This document shows, piece after piece, positions 12,751 through 21,396 of a stretch of 64,000 nucleotides of DNA. Within the stretch, counting starts at the first letter, position 1. Each line of letters opens with the position of its first letter. A program made the position numbers and the translations under genes. The DNA comes from Desulfosarcina sp. (GTDB taxonomy: Bacteria > Desulfobacterota > Desulfobacteria > Desulfobacterales > Desulfosarcinaceae), in contig JABZFO010000146.1 of assembly GCA_014237405.1 (NCBI GenBank), positions 28,642 to 92,641 on the forward strand. Direction: 5' to 3'. The notes under the pieces are model-generated. The model was not told the DNA's origin. It worked only from the letters and a program-made list of their open reading frames with translations, and searched no databases.

Positions 12751-15099
12751 TTATTGTCCGAATCCGCCGATGCCCATCAGATTGATGAAGAAAGAGAATT
12801 TATTGTCGGCGCCTTCCACGGCATAGAAAAAATCAACGGACCAGCATTGGGCGGTATAGAGAAACCCGGCGCCCTTGATAATGTCCCTCTCGTCCAGCAG
12901 GTTGCGCTCGTACTCGCCCCTGGCGGTGAGGTGATCGGTGATTTTGACAGACAGGGTGCCGCGTATGGATTCATATGCGTCTTTTTCGTAACGGTGCTCC
13001 ATCCACAGCCGGTCTCCCCGGTGGTCGACCACTGCCGCGCCCACGTTGTGGGTGGAGAACCGTGCGTCGTAGGTGTTGTAACGGGCATCGGTATCCATGA
13101 TGAAATAACGCCCGAGATTGAAATCCAGCTCACCATAGATGTCCGAAAAGGGTTCGGGCAGATCCTCTCTGGCCGCGGCGATGTCATAGCTTTGCTCCAG
13201 ATAAAAACGACAAAAGCGATTGTAGTCAAAAGGTGCCGGTGCCGGCGGATCTGCAAGCATCCGGTCCGGCAGCCTTTCTTCTTCTGTAAAAAAGGCGCCA
13301 TCGCCGGTTGTTGTGCTGGATCGGGCATTCTTCGCCGTCCTTGCCGTAAAGGTGTTGGTGAGGGAGTAAGTGACCCGGTTTTTCTCATCGATGCGGTCCA
13401 GATCGGTAAAAAATGGCAGGTCCGACTGGTCCTGGTCCGGGATATATTCGTAAATTACCTGGGGTTTGACACTGTGGCGAATACGATCCACGGCCGCCAC
13501 TGGCGACCCCATGACTTTTGAAAATTCCGTGGAAAGGTCCAGCCGAGCGTCATAGATCTGACGATAAGTGGAATGGTCCAGGGTGTCGTCTTCCCAGCGG
13601 TCCATCACCCAGGCGGTCTGGCGCCAACCGGTCGATGGCTCCAGCGACAGGTAGTTTTTCCATTTCAAGGGCAGATAGACTCTTGGGTAAAGGTCCGTTC
13701 GATGCCCGCGCTGTCCGTCTTCCCGGTAAAAGTAGGTATATTCGGAATCCAGGTCCCAGTACACGCCGGTATCAATCGCTTGCTGTTTGGCGCCGTTGAA
13801 TTCGATAACCGGGAGTTTTTGAAGGGTATCGTCGGACGCTTCCCAGCGCCGGTTGGTCACATTGTCGTTCCATAAGAGATCGCCGTTGAGGGTGAACTTG
13901 GACCAAGTCCGGTTGATATTCAGTCGATTGGTGCGTGTGGATTCATCGTAGGTGTCCAGGTCCCGGCCGAATGCCTCCAGAAAATAATCCCGGGTTTCGT
14001 TGAACCCGCTCCGACCGTCTTTGAACTCAGTGAGGTAGTCCTGATCGCTGACAATGTCCAGATCCAGTCGCGCCAGGGCGCCCCAGGGCAGTTCCTGGTC
14101 CAATTTGGACCTCAGCCAGTAGCGGTCCGTGTTGGGTCGATCGTAGGCATCATCGGCATAGCCCCATTTTATGGTATTATCCGGGGTGCCGTCATCGATT
14201 TTACGGTCCTGCAGGCCATCGGCCATGATGGCCCCAAAAGAAGCGTCGGTCAGAGCATAGCGATATTCCAGACCGATCTTGGCGCCCCTTTCCTGCATGT
14301 AGTGGGTATACAAGGTGGCATCGGTGCTATCGCTGATGGCCCAGAATAGCGGCTGGTCCCAGGCAAAGCCCTTGCGGTCCGAATAGCCTGCCTCCGGAAA
14401 GAGCAGGCCCGTCTGGCGCTTGGTTTTTGCCGGAAACAGGATGTATGGTGTATACAGCACCGGCACACCTCGTGCCCTGAGCACGGCGTGTGTGGCGCTG
14501 CCGTATCCCTCGATGGTTACCTTGAGCGTTCGGCCGGTGATGATCCAGTCCGGCCGGTCGCCGTCGCAGCTGGTGATGGACCCCTTTTCCGCCCGATAGG
14601 TGTCCTTGCCGGTTTTTTCGATGCGCTCGCCGTGGATGTAAAAATGATTCTCCTTCAGGAAAACGGTGCCGCCATGCACCACCCCGGTCTCCTGATTCAG
14701 GTTCAGTTCCAGACGCTCCCCCGTTAAAATATCGTCGCCCACGGTCATTACCACGTGGCCGGCGGCTGAGGCAGTCATGGCTTTATGATTGAAGGAAACC
14801 ACATCGGCCACCAGGCGGGCGGCCTGCTTTTCGATGATCACATTTCCCCTGGCGTGATAGGTGGTGGATTTGGCATCGTACGCCACCGTGTCCGCGCTGA
14901 TTTGCCAGGGCACCTTCGGGCTTCCGGTGAGCCGGTCCGTGATGGACTGGGCGTGGGCACAAGGACCCCAAAGCGTCCAGACGAAGATGGCCAGGATCAA
15001 AACCGAATAGCTTGTGGCGGGAGATGATGGTCTGAATATGAACGGACGCATCAATTGAATAAAGGCATCGACTTTATGGGAAAGATGTGCTTTCAGCAT
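12751..15099 (-). CDS. lptD: LPS-assembly outer-membrane protein LptD
   Basis: A 782-residue protein with an uncleaved-looking basic start and a hydrophobic signal (SYSVLILAIFVWTLWG...AHAQ). An OstA/LptA-like jellyroll follows (WQISADTVAYDAKST, ARGNVIIEKQ, MTVGDDILTGERL), then a long C-terminal beta-barrel rich in alternating aromatic residues. LptD with LptE inserts lipopolysaccharide into the outer leaflet, which shows an LPS-bearing diderm. The start at 15099 is the first Met. Met17 (15051) is an alternative, and neither has a strong ribosome site. It diverges from surE across about 160 bp. Confidence 0.92.
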   Translation of the reverse strand: MLKAHLSHKVDAFIQLMRPFIFRPSSPATSYSVLILAIFVWTLWGPCAHAQSITDRLTGSPKVPWQISADTVAYDAKSTTYHARGNVIIEKQAARLVADVVSFNHKAMTASAAGHVVMTVGDDILTGERLELNLNQETGVVHGGTVFLKENHFYIHGERIEKTGKDTYRAEKGSITSCDGDRPDWIITGRTLKVTIEGYGSATHAVLRARGVPVLYTPYILFPAKTKRQTGLLFPEAGYSDRKGFAWDQPLFWAISDSTDATLYTHYMQERGAKIGLEYRYALTDASFGAIMADGLQDRKIDDGTPDNTIKWGYADDAYDRPNTDRYWLRSKLDQELPWGALARLDLDIVSDQDYLTEFKDGRSGFNETRDYFLEAFGRDLDTYDESTRTNRLNINRTWSKFTLNGDLLWNDNVTNRRWEASDDTLQKLPVIEFNGAKQQAIDTGVYWDLDSEYTYFYREDGQRGHRTDLYPRVYLPLKWKNYLSLEPSTGWRQTAWVMDRWEDDTLDHSTYRQIYDARLDLSTEFSKVMGSPVAAVDRIRHSVKPQVIYEYIPDQDQSDLPFFTDLDRIDEKNRVTYSLTNTFTARTAKNARSSTTTGDGAFFTEEERLPDRMLADPPAPAPFDYNRFCRFYLEQSYDIAAAREDLPEPFSDIYGELDFNLGRYFIMDTDARYNTYDARFSTHNVGAAVVDHRGDRLWMEHRYEKDAYESIRGTLSVKITDHLTARGEYERNLLDERDIIKGAGFLYTAQCWSVDFFYAVEGADNKFSFFINLMGIGGFGQ

Positions 15100-15259
15100 G
15101 GATTCCGCAGGGGCGGGTGCAGGATAACCGCTTGCACATAAATGAAAAATTCAATATAAAGCTAACCTGCTTGAAATTGCAACAACAGTTTTACACGGTG
15201 ACGATTGATGGGTGCAAGGGCCCGTTGATCATCCGGGTATAAAAGAGAAACGAGTGTTC

Positions 15260-15937
15260 ATGCGAGTACTGCTGACCAATGACGACGGCATCCACGCGCC
15301 GGGATTGTGGGCCCTGTACCATGCGTTTTCAGTTCGGCACCAGGTAACCGTGGTGGCACCGGATCGTGAACGCAGCGCCGTGGGCCACGGGATCACCCTG
15401 CACCAGCCCATCCGTTTCGAAAAGACCCGGGTCAACGGCGGCATGACCGGTTTTGCCGTTAACGGCACGCCGGCAGACTGTGTGAAACTGGGGTTGGCCG
15501 AGCTTTTGGACACCGCTCCCGAGCTGGTCGTCTCCGGCATCAACCCGGGCGCCAATGTGGGCATCAACGTCAACTATTCCGGAACAGTGGCCGCAGCCAA
15601 AGAGGCCGCCATGGCCGGTATTCCCGCCATGGCGGTGTCCATCATTGCGCCCGGCGCCCGGTATGTTGATGCCGCTGCCCGGTTTACCGAAGCGCTGTCG
15701 CTGCAGGTAATGGGGCGGAGGCTTCCTGTAGGCACCTTCCTTAATGTTAATTTTCCCGACCTGCCGCTGAAAAAGTTACGCGGTGTGCGCTGGAGCCGGC
15801 AGGGAACCGGTGCGTTTGCCCAGCATTTTGAAAAGCGGACGGATCCGCGAGACCGGTCGTACTACTGGCAGGGGTGTGACAGCCAGGGGGCCTATGACCA
15901 GCCACTGGCCCGGTGGGACATTCCCGTAAACCCCTAA
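15260..15937 (+). CDS. surE: 5'-nucleotidase SurE
   Basis: A 225-residue SurE phosphatase that hydrolyses nucleoside 5'-monophosphates. The start is at MRVLLTNDDGIHAPG (15260), since LTNDDG must be N-terminal. The upstream 16 codons of the track ORF are not conserved in type. The metal site residues DD of TNDDG, the SAVGHGIT loop and SGINPGANVG are all present. The C-terminus (YYWQGCDSQG, then ARWDIPVNP) stops early. Members usually carry about 20-30 more residues, so sequence may be missing here as in other genes of this window. Confidence 0.9.
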   Translation: MRVLLTNDDGIHAPGLWALYHAFSVRHQVTVVAPDRERSAVGHGITLHQPIRFEKTRVNGGMTGFAVNGTPADCVKLGLAELLDTAPELVVSGINPGANVGINVNYSGTVAAAKEAAMAGIPAMAVSIIAPGARYVDAAARFTEALSLQVMGRRLPVGTFLNVNFPDLPLKKLRGVRWSRQGTGAFAQHFEKRTDPRDRSYYWQGCDSQGAYDQPLARWDIPVNP

Positions 15938-15947
15938 CGGCCGTTAG

Positions 15948-16931
15948 ATGGTGACATCGATGACCAAACGTTTTGTCTCTGAACTTGTTGCGGGAAGCGC
16001 CATCGACGAGGTATTTTTGCTGGCTGAGCGCACAATGGCCCATAAGAAAGATGGAAACCCCTTCTTGAACGTGACCCTGTCGGATCGCACCGGCCAGGTG
16101 AAAGGAGTGGTGTGGGACCAGGTGGAGCGCATCGTTGCGGCTGCTGCCGAGGGTGATTTCGTGCATGTCCGGGCGCAGGTGGGCGAATATCGGGGCAGCC
16201 TTCAGCTGGTGGTCAAGGATATGGCCCGGGTGCCGGCGGGGCAGGTGGATGCAGGGGACTTCCTGGCGGCTACCACCCGTGACGTGGCCAAGATGTTTGA
16301 CCGGCTCAAGGAGATGACCGGCCGGATGCAGACCCCGTATCTGAAGGCGCTATTCGAGGCCTTCTGGGCTGATGAGACGTTTGTGGCCGCCTATACCCGG
16401 GCACCGGCGGCCAAGCGCATGCACCACGCCTATATCGGCGGGCTTTTGGAACATACCCTCTCCATGGCCATTTTGTCGGAATTGATTGCCGGGCATTACA
16501 GCGGCGTGGACCGGGATTTGCTGCTGGCCGGTGTGATCCTTCACGACGTGGGCAAGATCCGGGAGCTGGAATACACCCGCCGCATCGATTACACCGATGA
16601 AGGCCGGCTGCTCAGCCACATCGTCATCGGCCTGTCCATGCTGGATGAAAAACTGAAGCAGGTACCGGATTTCCCTGAAACCCAGGCCCAGCTCCTCAAG
16701 CACATGATCGTCAGTCACCATGGCGCCCGGGAGTTCGGCTCCCCCGAGCCGCCTAAAACCATCGAGGCTGTTCTGCTCAACTATATCGACGAGATGGACT
16801 CCCGGGTCAACAGCATCCGCGCATATGTGGCCGAGGATCCGTCGGATGGGTCGTGGACGCCTTATCACCGGCTCCTGGAGCGCCATTTTTACAAAGGCTC
16901 CGGAGTGAGCGATCCACCAGAAATGAAATAA
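15948..16931 (+). CDS. YhaM-like OB-fold/HD-domain 3'-5' exoribonuclease
   Basis: A 327-residue protein. An N-terminal OB-fold of about 90 residues (KKDGNPFLNVTLSDRTG) is followed by an HD phosphohydrolase domain with HHAYIGGLLEHT, LHDVGK and HMIVSHHG metal ligands. This architecture matches the YhaM exoribonucleases of Gram-positive bacteria and their deltaproteobacterial relatives. The ATG at 15960 (MTKRFVSEL) is an equally good start. It sits 10 bp after surE and 7 bp before tmk, probably one transcript. Confidence 0.85.
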   Translation: MVTSMTKRFVSELVAGSAIDEVFLLAERTMAHKKDGNPFLNVTLSDRTGQVKGVVWDQVERIVAAAAEGDFVHVRAQVGEYRGSLQLVVKDMARVPAGQVDAGDFLAATTRDVAKMFDRLKEMTGRMQTPYLKALFEAFWADETFVAAYTRAPAAKRMHHAYIGGLLEHTLSMAILSELIAGHYSGVDRDLLLAGVILHDVGKIRELEYTRRIDYTDEGRLLSHIVIGLSMLDEKLKQVPDFPETQAQLLKHMIVSHHGAREFGSPEPPKTIEAVLLNYIDEMDSRVNSIRAYVAEDPSDGSWTPYHRLLERHFYKGSGVSDPPEMK

Positions 16932-16938
16932 TTCGATT

Positions 16939-17403
16939 ATGTTCATCACCCTCGAAGGCATTGAAGGATCAGGGAAGACCACCCAGATTCAAGCGATTGC
17001 CCAATGGCTGACGGCGGCCGGCTGTGACTGCCTGATCACCCGGGAACCCGGCGGTACGCCCATTGGCGGTCAGATTCGTTCTGTCCTGCTCCACCCGGAC
17101 AACCGCGATCTGGCGCCCACGGCCGAACTGCTGCTCTACGTGGCGGACCGGGTCCAGCACCTGGAAACGGTCGTCTGTCCGGCTCTGGCAGCCGACAAGG
17201 TGGTGGTCTGCGACCGCTATTTCGATGCCACTCTGGTCTACCAGGGTTATGCACGGGGGCTGGACAGTGATATGATTCGCCAACTCCACCAACTGGCCTG
17301 CAAGGGCTTGACACCCGATTTGACCCTGCTGATGGATCTGGAACCCGAAGCCGGGCTGGCCCGCGCCTGGCGCCGTCCACATCATCGACGCCGACGTCGA
17401 TAA
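16939..17403 (+). CDS. tmk: Thymidylate kinase, frame-broken near the C-terminus
   Basis: dTMP to dTDP kinase. The P-loop is EGIEGSGKTTQ, the REPGGTP lid-partner motif is present, and CDRYFDATLVYQGYARGL is the usual DRY block. The frame is correct to LARAWR (about 17380), then runs into a spurious RPHHRRRRR tail. A +1 frame picks up immediately with VHIIDADVDKQAVR and continues to a TAA at 17474-17476, which is the expected Tmk C-terminus. About 30 residues of the flexible lid/helix region are absent between the two. The total of about 179 codons is short of the usual 205-215. As tmk is normally essential, an assembly gap is the likelier cause. Confidence 0.88.
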   Translation: MFITLEGIEGSGKTTQIQAIAQWLTAAGCDCLITREPGGTPIGGQIRSVLLHPDNRDLAPTAELLLYVADRVQHLETVVCPALAADKVVVCDRYFDATLVYQGYARGLDSDMIRQLHQLACKGLTPDLTLLMDLEPEAGLARAWRRPHHRRRRR

Positions 17404-17525
17404 GCAGGCGGTGCGTGTGCAGATTGAAGCCGCGCTCAAGGCGCATGTTAAACGCCGGGCCGATGGTGCAGAATAAAATTTATTGGGTGCCTATCTAAAT
17501 TTAACCAAACATAGTTGTAATTTTT

Positions 17526-17625
17526 AATGTTGAATTATGAATTTTGAATTAATGTATTCTTATTTTAAAACGATAGAACGCCTTAATTCAAAATTAAGAA
17601 TTCATAATTCATAATTCATAATTGG
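17526..17625. repeat. AT-rich inverted repeat between tmk and the cysK-cysS fusion
   Basis: The left arm TTGAATTATGAATTTTGAATT is answered by right-arm copies TTAATTCAAAATTAAG and AATTCATAATTCATAATTCATAATT (three tandem AATTCAT units). Base composition is far more AT-rich than the flanking genes. The palindrome could form a long hairpin. The 160-bp gap has no ORF. It could be a MITE remnant or a transcriptional boundary. Confidence 0.55.
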
Positions 17626-17637
17626 ATTTCCGTTCTC

Positions 17638-19200
17638 ATGAGCCACAGCATCCTGAATCATATCGGCAATACCCCACTGGTGGAGATCCGGCGGCTGAAT
17701 CCAAACCCACATGTCCGGGTGCTGGCCAAGCTGGAGTACCTCAACCCCGGCGGTTCCATCAAGGACCGGCCGGCGCTGTCCATGATCGAGGAAGGGGAAC
17801 GATCGGGCGAACTGAAACCGGGCAAGACGGTGATCGAAGCCACCAGCGGCAACACCGGTATCGGCCTGGCCATGGTGTGTTCGGTCAAGGGCTACCGGCT
17901 GCTGCTGACCATGAGCGATGCAGCCAGTGTGGAGCGGCAGAAGATCCTCAGGGCACGCGGTGCGGAGATTCTGCTTACGCCCGGTCACCTGGGCACCGAC
18001 GGTGCCATTGAGGAGGTGTACCGCCTGGCCCGGGAGAATCCGGACACCTATTTCATGACCGACCAGTACAACAACCCGGCCAACTGGAAGGCCCACTACA
18101 ACGGAACAGCCGTGGAGCTCTGGAAGCAGACCGGCGGGACGCTGACCCACATGGTGGCCACCATGGGTACCTCGGGCACCCTGATGGGATTGTCCCGGCG
18201 GCTTAAGGAATTCAACCCCGCGATCCGGATCATTGGCGTGGAGCCCTATCTGGGGCACCGGCTCCAGGGGCTGAAAAACATGAAGGAGGCCTACCAGCCG
18301 GAAATATTCGAGAAACGTCTGCTGGACGAGAAAGTCAACATTGAGGACGAGCCAGCTTTCGAGATGACCCGGCGCCTGGCCCGGGAAGAAGGCCTCATGG
18401 TGGGGATGAGCAGCGGTGCCGCCATGGTGGTGGCCGCCGAAATCGCCAAGACCCTGGAGCAGGGGACGCTGGTGGTGATTTTTCCCGACGGCGGTGAACG
18501 CTACCTTTCCACCCCGCTTTTTGCCGTCCAGGAGAAGGTTGTCCTCAAGCTCTTCAACACCATGACCCGCAAAAAAGAGCGTTTTTTGCCCATGAATCCG
18601 GGGAAAGTTTCCATGTACGCCTGTGGCCCTACAGCCCATGCCCGCATGCACGTGGGGGAGGGGCGCCGCTTCGTCTTTTCCGACCTGCTGGCCCGCTATC
18701 TGGCCTACCGGGGATACGCGGTCAAACAGGTGATGAACATCACCGACCTGGACGACAAAACCATCGAAGGGTCGGAACAGGCCGGCATGTCCCTGGAAGA
18801 CTTCACCGGCATGCACATCGATGCATTTCATAAGGACCTTCGCACGGCTACGCCTACGAAAAGCTTCGTTCCATATATTTCGACATTTCGCGATTCAAGG
18901 ACTACGGGCAGCTGTCGGGCATTGATCTCAACAAGATCCGCATCGGCGCTACCGTGGATCTGGACGAGTATGAAAAGGACAACCCCCGCGATTTTACTCT
19001 GCTCAAACGCACCCGGCTGTCGGAACTCAAGCGGGGCATTTACACCAAGACCGACTGGGGCAACATGCGTCCTTCCTGGCACCTGCAGTGTGCGGCCATG
19101 TCCATGCGTTACCTGGGGGATTGCTACGATATCCACTGCGCCGGCCGGGAACTGGTTTTCCCCCACCACGAGAACGAGATCGCCATTGCCGGTGCGTTGA
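17638..19200 (+). CDS. Cysteine synthase fused to cysteinyl-tRNA synthetase (N-terminal fragment)
   Basis: Residues 1 to about 305 are a complete O-acetylserine sulfhydrylase: PLP lysine K42 in NPGGSIKDRP, EATSGNTGIG, ATMGTSGT and SSGAAM. The same frame then enters a cysteinyl-tRNA synthetase: MYACGPTAHARMHVGEG (zinc Cys and a HIGH-like MHVG) and ITDLDDKTI, up to AFHKDL. From about 18840 the ORF is out of frame. The alternative frame resumes with HGYAYEKLRSIYFDISRF and joins 18954-19832. About 30-35 residues are missing at the join. One polypeptide would make cysteine and load it onto a carrier, normally tRNA-Cys. The fusion itself does not depend on the damaged spot, as the linker is intact and in frame. 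Confidence 0.88.
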   Translation: MSHSILNHIGNTPLVEIRRLNPNPHVRVLAKLEYLNPGGSIKDRPALSMIEEGERSGELKPGKTVIEATSGNTGIGLAMVCSVKGYRLLLTMSDAASVERQKILRARGAEILLTPGHLGTDGAIEEVYRLARENPDTYFMTDQYNNPANWKAHYNGTAVELWKQTGGTLTHMVATMGTSGTLMGLSRRLKEFNPAIRIIGVEPYLGHRLQGLKNMKEAYQPEIFEKRLLDEKVNIEDEPAFEMTRRLAREEGLMVGMSSGAAMVVAAEIAKTLEQGTLVVIFPDGGERYLSTPLFAVQEKVVLKLFNTMTRKKERFLPMNPGKVSMYACGPTAHARMHVGEGRRFVFSDLLARYLAYRGYAVKQVMNITDLDDKTIEGSEQAGMSLEDFTGMHIDAFHKDLRTATPTKSFVPYISTFRDSRTTGSCRALISTRSASALPWIWTSMKRTTPAILLCSNAPGCRNSSGAFTPRPTGATCVLPGTCSVRPCPCVTWGIATISTAPAGNWFSPTTRTRSPLPVR

Positions 19201-19832
19201 CCGGTAAAACTATGGCCAAATACTGGGTGCACTGCGACCGTGTGCTGGTGGACGGTAAAAAAGTGGATGAAAAGGGTGATGCCCTGACCATTCAGGCCCT
19301 GTTGGACATGGCGTTCACGGGGCGGGAGATCCGCTACTGGCTGCTCTCGGTGAATTACCGGAAGCCGGTCCTGTTTTCCGTGGAGCGCCTGAACCGAGTG
19401 CGAAAGACCCTGGGACGACTGGACGCCAGCGTCCGCGCCCTGAAGAATGTCCGCCGAGGAAATTCATACGGGGAGTTGGATCAACTGTGCTACGACATCA
19501 AGAATGGCTTTACCACCGCCATGGACGACGACCTGAACATCTCTGCCGCATTTGCATCTTTGTTTACCGTGGTCAAGCGGATCAATACCTTGATTTTGGA
19601 AAAGGGAATCGATCCTGCCGGGGCTGAAAAAGTGCTGGAAACACTGGCCCGCGTCAATACGGTGGTGAACATATTCGATTTTGAAGACGAAACACAAAAC
19701 CCGGCGGTGCAACAATTGATGGCGGAACGGGATCGCGCCCGGCTGACAAAGGACTGGGTCCTTGCGGACCGGCTGCGCGACCAACTGCTGGCCATGGGGG
19801 TGGTCCCCCGGGATGATAGTGTCCGTCCATAA
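18954..19832 (+). CDS. Cysteinyl-tRNA synthetase C-terminal fragment of the CysK-CysS fusion
   Basis: The frame actually opens upstream, from about 18843 (HGYAYEKLRS). The ATG at 18954 is not a real start. Zinc ligands are conserved (WHLQCAAMS, then HCAGRELVFPHHENE). The catalytic loop that should read KMSKS instead reads KVDEKGD within LVDGKKVDEKGDALTI. A DALR-like anticodon-recognition helical domain follows (YDIKNGFTTAMDDDLNISAAFASLF) and a C-terminal ERDRARLTKDWVLADRLRDQL segment. The last codons (DSVRP) are written by the inverted repeat-A end at 19817. The altered KMSKS raises the possibility that this is a CysRS paralogue with another acceptor, as with MshC. Confidence 0.82.
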   Translation: MDLDEYEKDNPRDFTLLKRTRLSELKRGIYTKTDWGNMRPSWHLQCAAMSMRYLGDCYDIHCAGRELVFPHHENEIAIAGALTGKTMAKYWVHCDRVLVDGKKVDEKGDALTIQALLDMAFTGREIRYWLLSVNYRKPVLFSVERLNRVRKTLGRLDASVRALKNVRRGNSYGELDQLCYDIKNGFTTAMDDDLNISAAFASLFTVVKRINTLILEKGIDPAGAEKVLETLARVNTVVNIFDFEDETQNPAVQQLMAERDRARLTKDWVLADRLRDQLLAMGVVPRDDSVRP

Positions 19833-19833
19833 A
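19817..19833 (-). repeat. Partial copy of dispersed repeat A inside the cysS stop region
   Basis: TAGTGTCCGTCCATAAA matches the reverse complement of the right end of repeat A (copies at 12532 and 29938) with one mismatch in 17 bp. It supplies the last codons and stop of the fusion gene, which suggests that the element can land at gene ends. Confidence 0.5.
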
Positions 19834-20193
19834 TGGTATCCCCCCAAGTAAATAACAATAGCCAAAAGCCAAATAACAAATAAATCACAATGACTAAAAT
19901 TCCAAATTCCAAACCCTATAATCTTAAAGAAAGCTGATGCCCTTGTTTTTATCTTTACTTGGCGGGCTTGGCGACTTGAGCGAAGCGGGCGAGAGGAAAA
20001 AAGATGTTTGACGCAAAGACGCAAAGGCGCAAAGGCGCAAAGAAAATTAAAAAGAACTGTTGCCCTTGTTTTGATCTTGTTTGAGATTTGGATATTGTAA
20101 TTTGGATATTGTATTTAAAATTTGGTGCTTGCAATTTGTTGTTTGCGGCGTACGCCTTTCCAACAGCACCGGTTTATCCGGATTAGGAAAATA
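19834..20193. repeat. 360-bp gene-free stretch with tandem CGCAAAG and direct repeats
   Basis: No supported gene. Four perfect-length 8-bp units (ACGCAAAG x2, GCGCAAAG x2) run from 20011 to 20042. A longer imperfect direct repeat (GCTGATGCCCTTGTTTTTATC at about 19933, CTGTTGCCCTTGTTTTGATC at about 20057) brackets them, with further TTTGGATATTGTA doublets near 20090-20115. The composition is AT-rich and unlike that of the flanking genes. Similar CGCAAAG runs occur between genes in many bacterial genomes. The function is unknown. Confidence 0.6.
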
Positions 20194-21213
20194 ATGGAGA
20201 AAACCATGACCCCCGCATACATGCCGTTTACCTATCTGTCGGAACCCACGGCTCGCCTACTGAACGCCCTTGTGGGACCGGTGGTGCTTTATCAGCCATT
20301 GGAAAAAAAAATTCCTGAAAGCCTGTCTGCCTTGGCGTCACAGGGACTCGTTGAGATCCGGACACCGATGACCCGGGATGACGACCGGCTGCAGGCCGCC
20401 CTTGCGGAGTTCACGGATTGGGCGCGCATGAATCCGGGAAGGTCTACCCCGGGTACCGGTTTTTTCAGTGCCCGACAGGGGGAAATCCCTTTTTTCGACG
20501 AAACCGCCATCAATCGGATCCGTTCCGACATCAAACGGTATCGTCAATCCGATCATCTGGCGGATCATCAGTCGGATGAAACAGAGGTGGGATTCAGTGC
20601 TCGGCTGTTTCTGGCTGTGGCTCAGGAGAACGACATGGCTGCCGACCGCCTGGACCATGACCTCAACCGGTTCAAAGCGCTGGAAAAGGATTTCCTGGAG
20701 GTACTGAAGGATGCCGATGAGGCGGGGTTCAACCGTCAGACCCACGGCGGAACGATCTGGCGGGAAGATCCGGGGACAAAGCTGACCGGGCAACGGATTC
20801 GTGCCTGGGCCGCTCTGGCCGCTGCCGATGCCAAGCTGCCGGAACTGCTGGTCACCACCAGCTCAGCGGTGATCGATACCCTGTTGGAAACCAGTGGCGA
20901 AGCGCTACGTCTCGAAAAGCTGGCCGACATGCGTCTTTGCGTCCCATCTGCCGGCACTACGCCGGTATTGGGCCGGGTGCTGGCTGATCTGGCCGTCCAG
21001 GAAACCCTGCCTTCGGCCGACCTTTCAGCCTTCGCGTCGCTGGCCGCCGAGTTGGCTTCCGAGCCGGCCGTCACAGTTACTCTTTTTGTCGCCGCCAATC
21101 GGACACCCGCAACGGTCATCAGCCGGGTGGCCCCTGCAACCGCATCCCCACCTGAGGAAAATGGGAAACCGAAATCGGTTCGCCACACCCTGATCGTCCT
21201 GGTGGAAGGTTGA
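20194..21213 (+). CDS. Protein of unknown function
   Basis: I do not recognise this protein of about 339 residues. The track ORF starts at 20122, but the ATG at 20194 (MEKTMTPAYMPFTYLSEP) has an AGGAAAA site and lacks the implausible Cys/Arg-rich leader. It has no signal peptide or membrane helix. It is mostly helical in appearance, with an acidic/basic central region (VAQENDMAADRLDHDLNRFKALEKDFLEVL) and an Ala/Leu-rich second half. PFTYLSEPTARLL at the start and VTLFVAANRTP near the end look like structured strands. It stands alone between the repeat region and the ferredoxin promoter. Confidence 0.6.
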   Translation: MEKTMTPAYMPFTYLSEPTARLLNALVGPVVLYQPLEKKIPESLSALASQGLVEIRTPMTRDDDRLQAALAEFTDWARMNPGRSTPGTGFFSARQGEIPFFDETAINRIRSDIKRYRQSDHLADHQSDETEVGFSARLFLAVAQENDMAADRLDHDLNRFKALEKDFLEVLKDADEAGFNRQTHGGTIWREDPGTKLTGQRIRAWAALAAADAKLPELLVTTSSAVIDTLLETSGEALRLEKLADMRLCVPSAGTTPVLGRVLADLAVQETLPSADLSAFASLAAELASEPAVTVTLFVAANRTPATVISRVAPATASPPEENGKPKSVRHTLIVLVEG

Positions 21214-21292
21214 TTTCAAATTCGATGAAATACCCAACTGGTGGGGAATTGAGGGCTATTTTGTGGTGTTCTGAAAAAAAAGGTTTCAACGC

Positions 21293-21319
21293 TTGACGGG
21301 GTGTTTTATTTGGTATAAG
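21293..21319 (+). promoter_or_regulatory. Putative sigma-70 promoter of the ferredoxin gene
   Basis: TTGACG at 21293-21298 and TATAAG at 21314-21319 are separated by 15 bp, a little short of ideal. The ferredoxin start is about 70 bp downstream of the likely start point. The boxes are the best match in this intergenic region. Confidence 0.4.
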
Positions 21320-21396
21320 CCCTTTCCCATTAAAAGGAATCAGATGTTGGTAATTGGATTAACACGAATAGAACCTATTGAAAGGAGGCTTTTAAA

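Noticed and set aside
17602-18831. 409-residue minus-strand ORF
   Set aside because: It is antisense to the cysteine synthase domain, whose PLP lysine and glycine loops are unambiguous.
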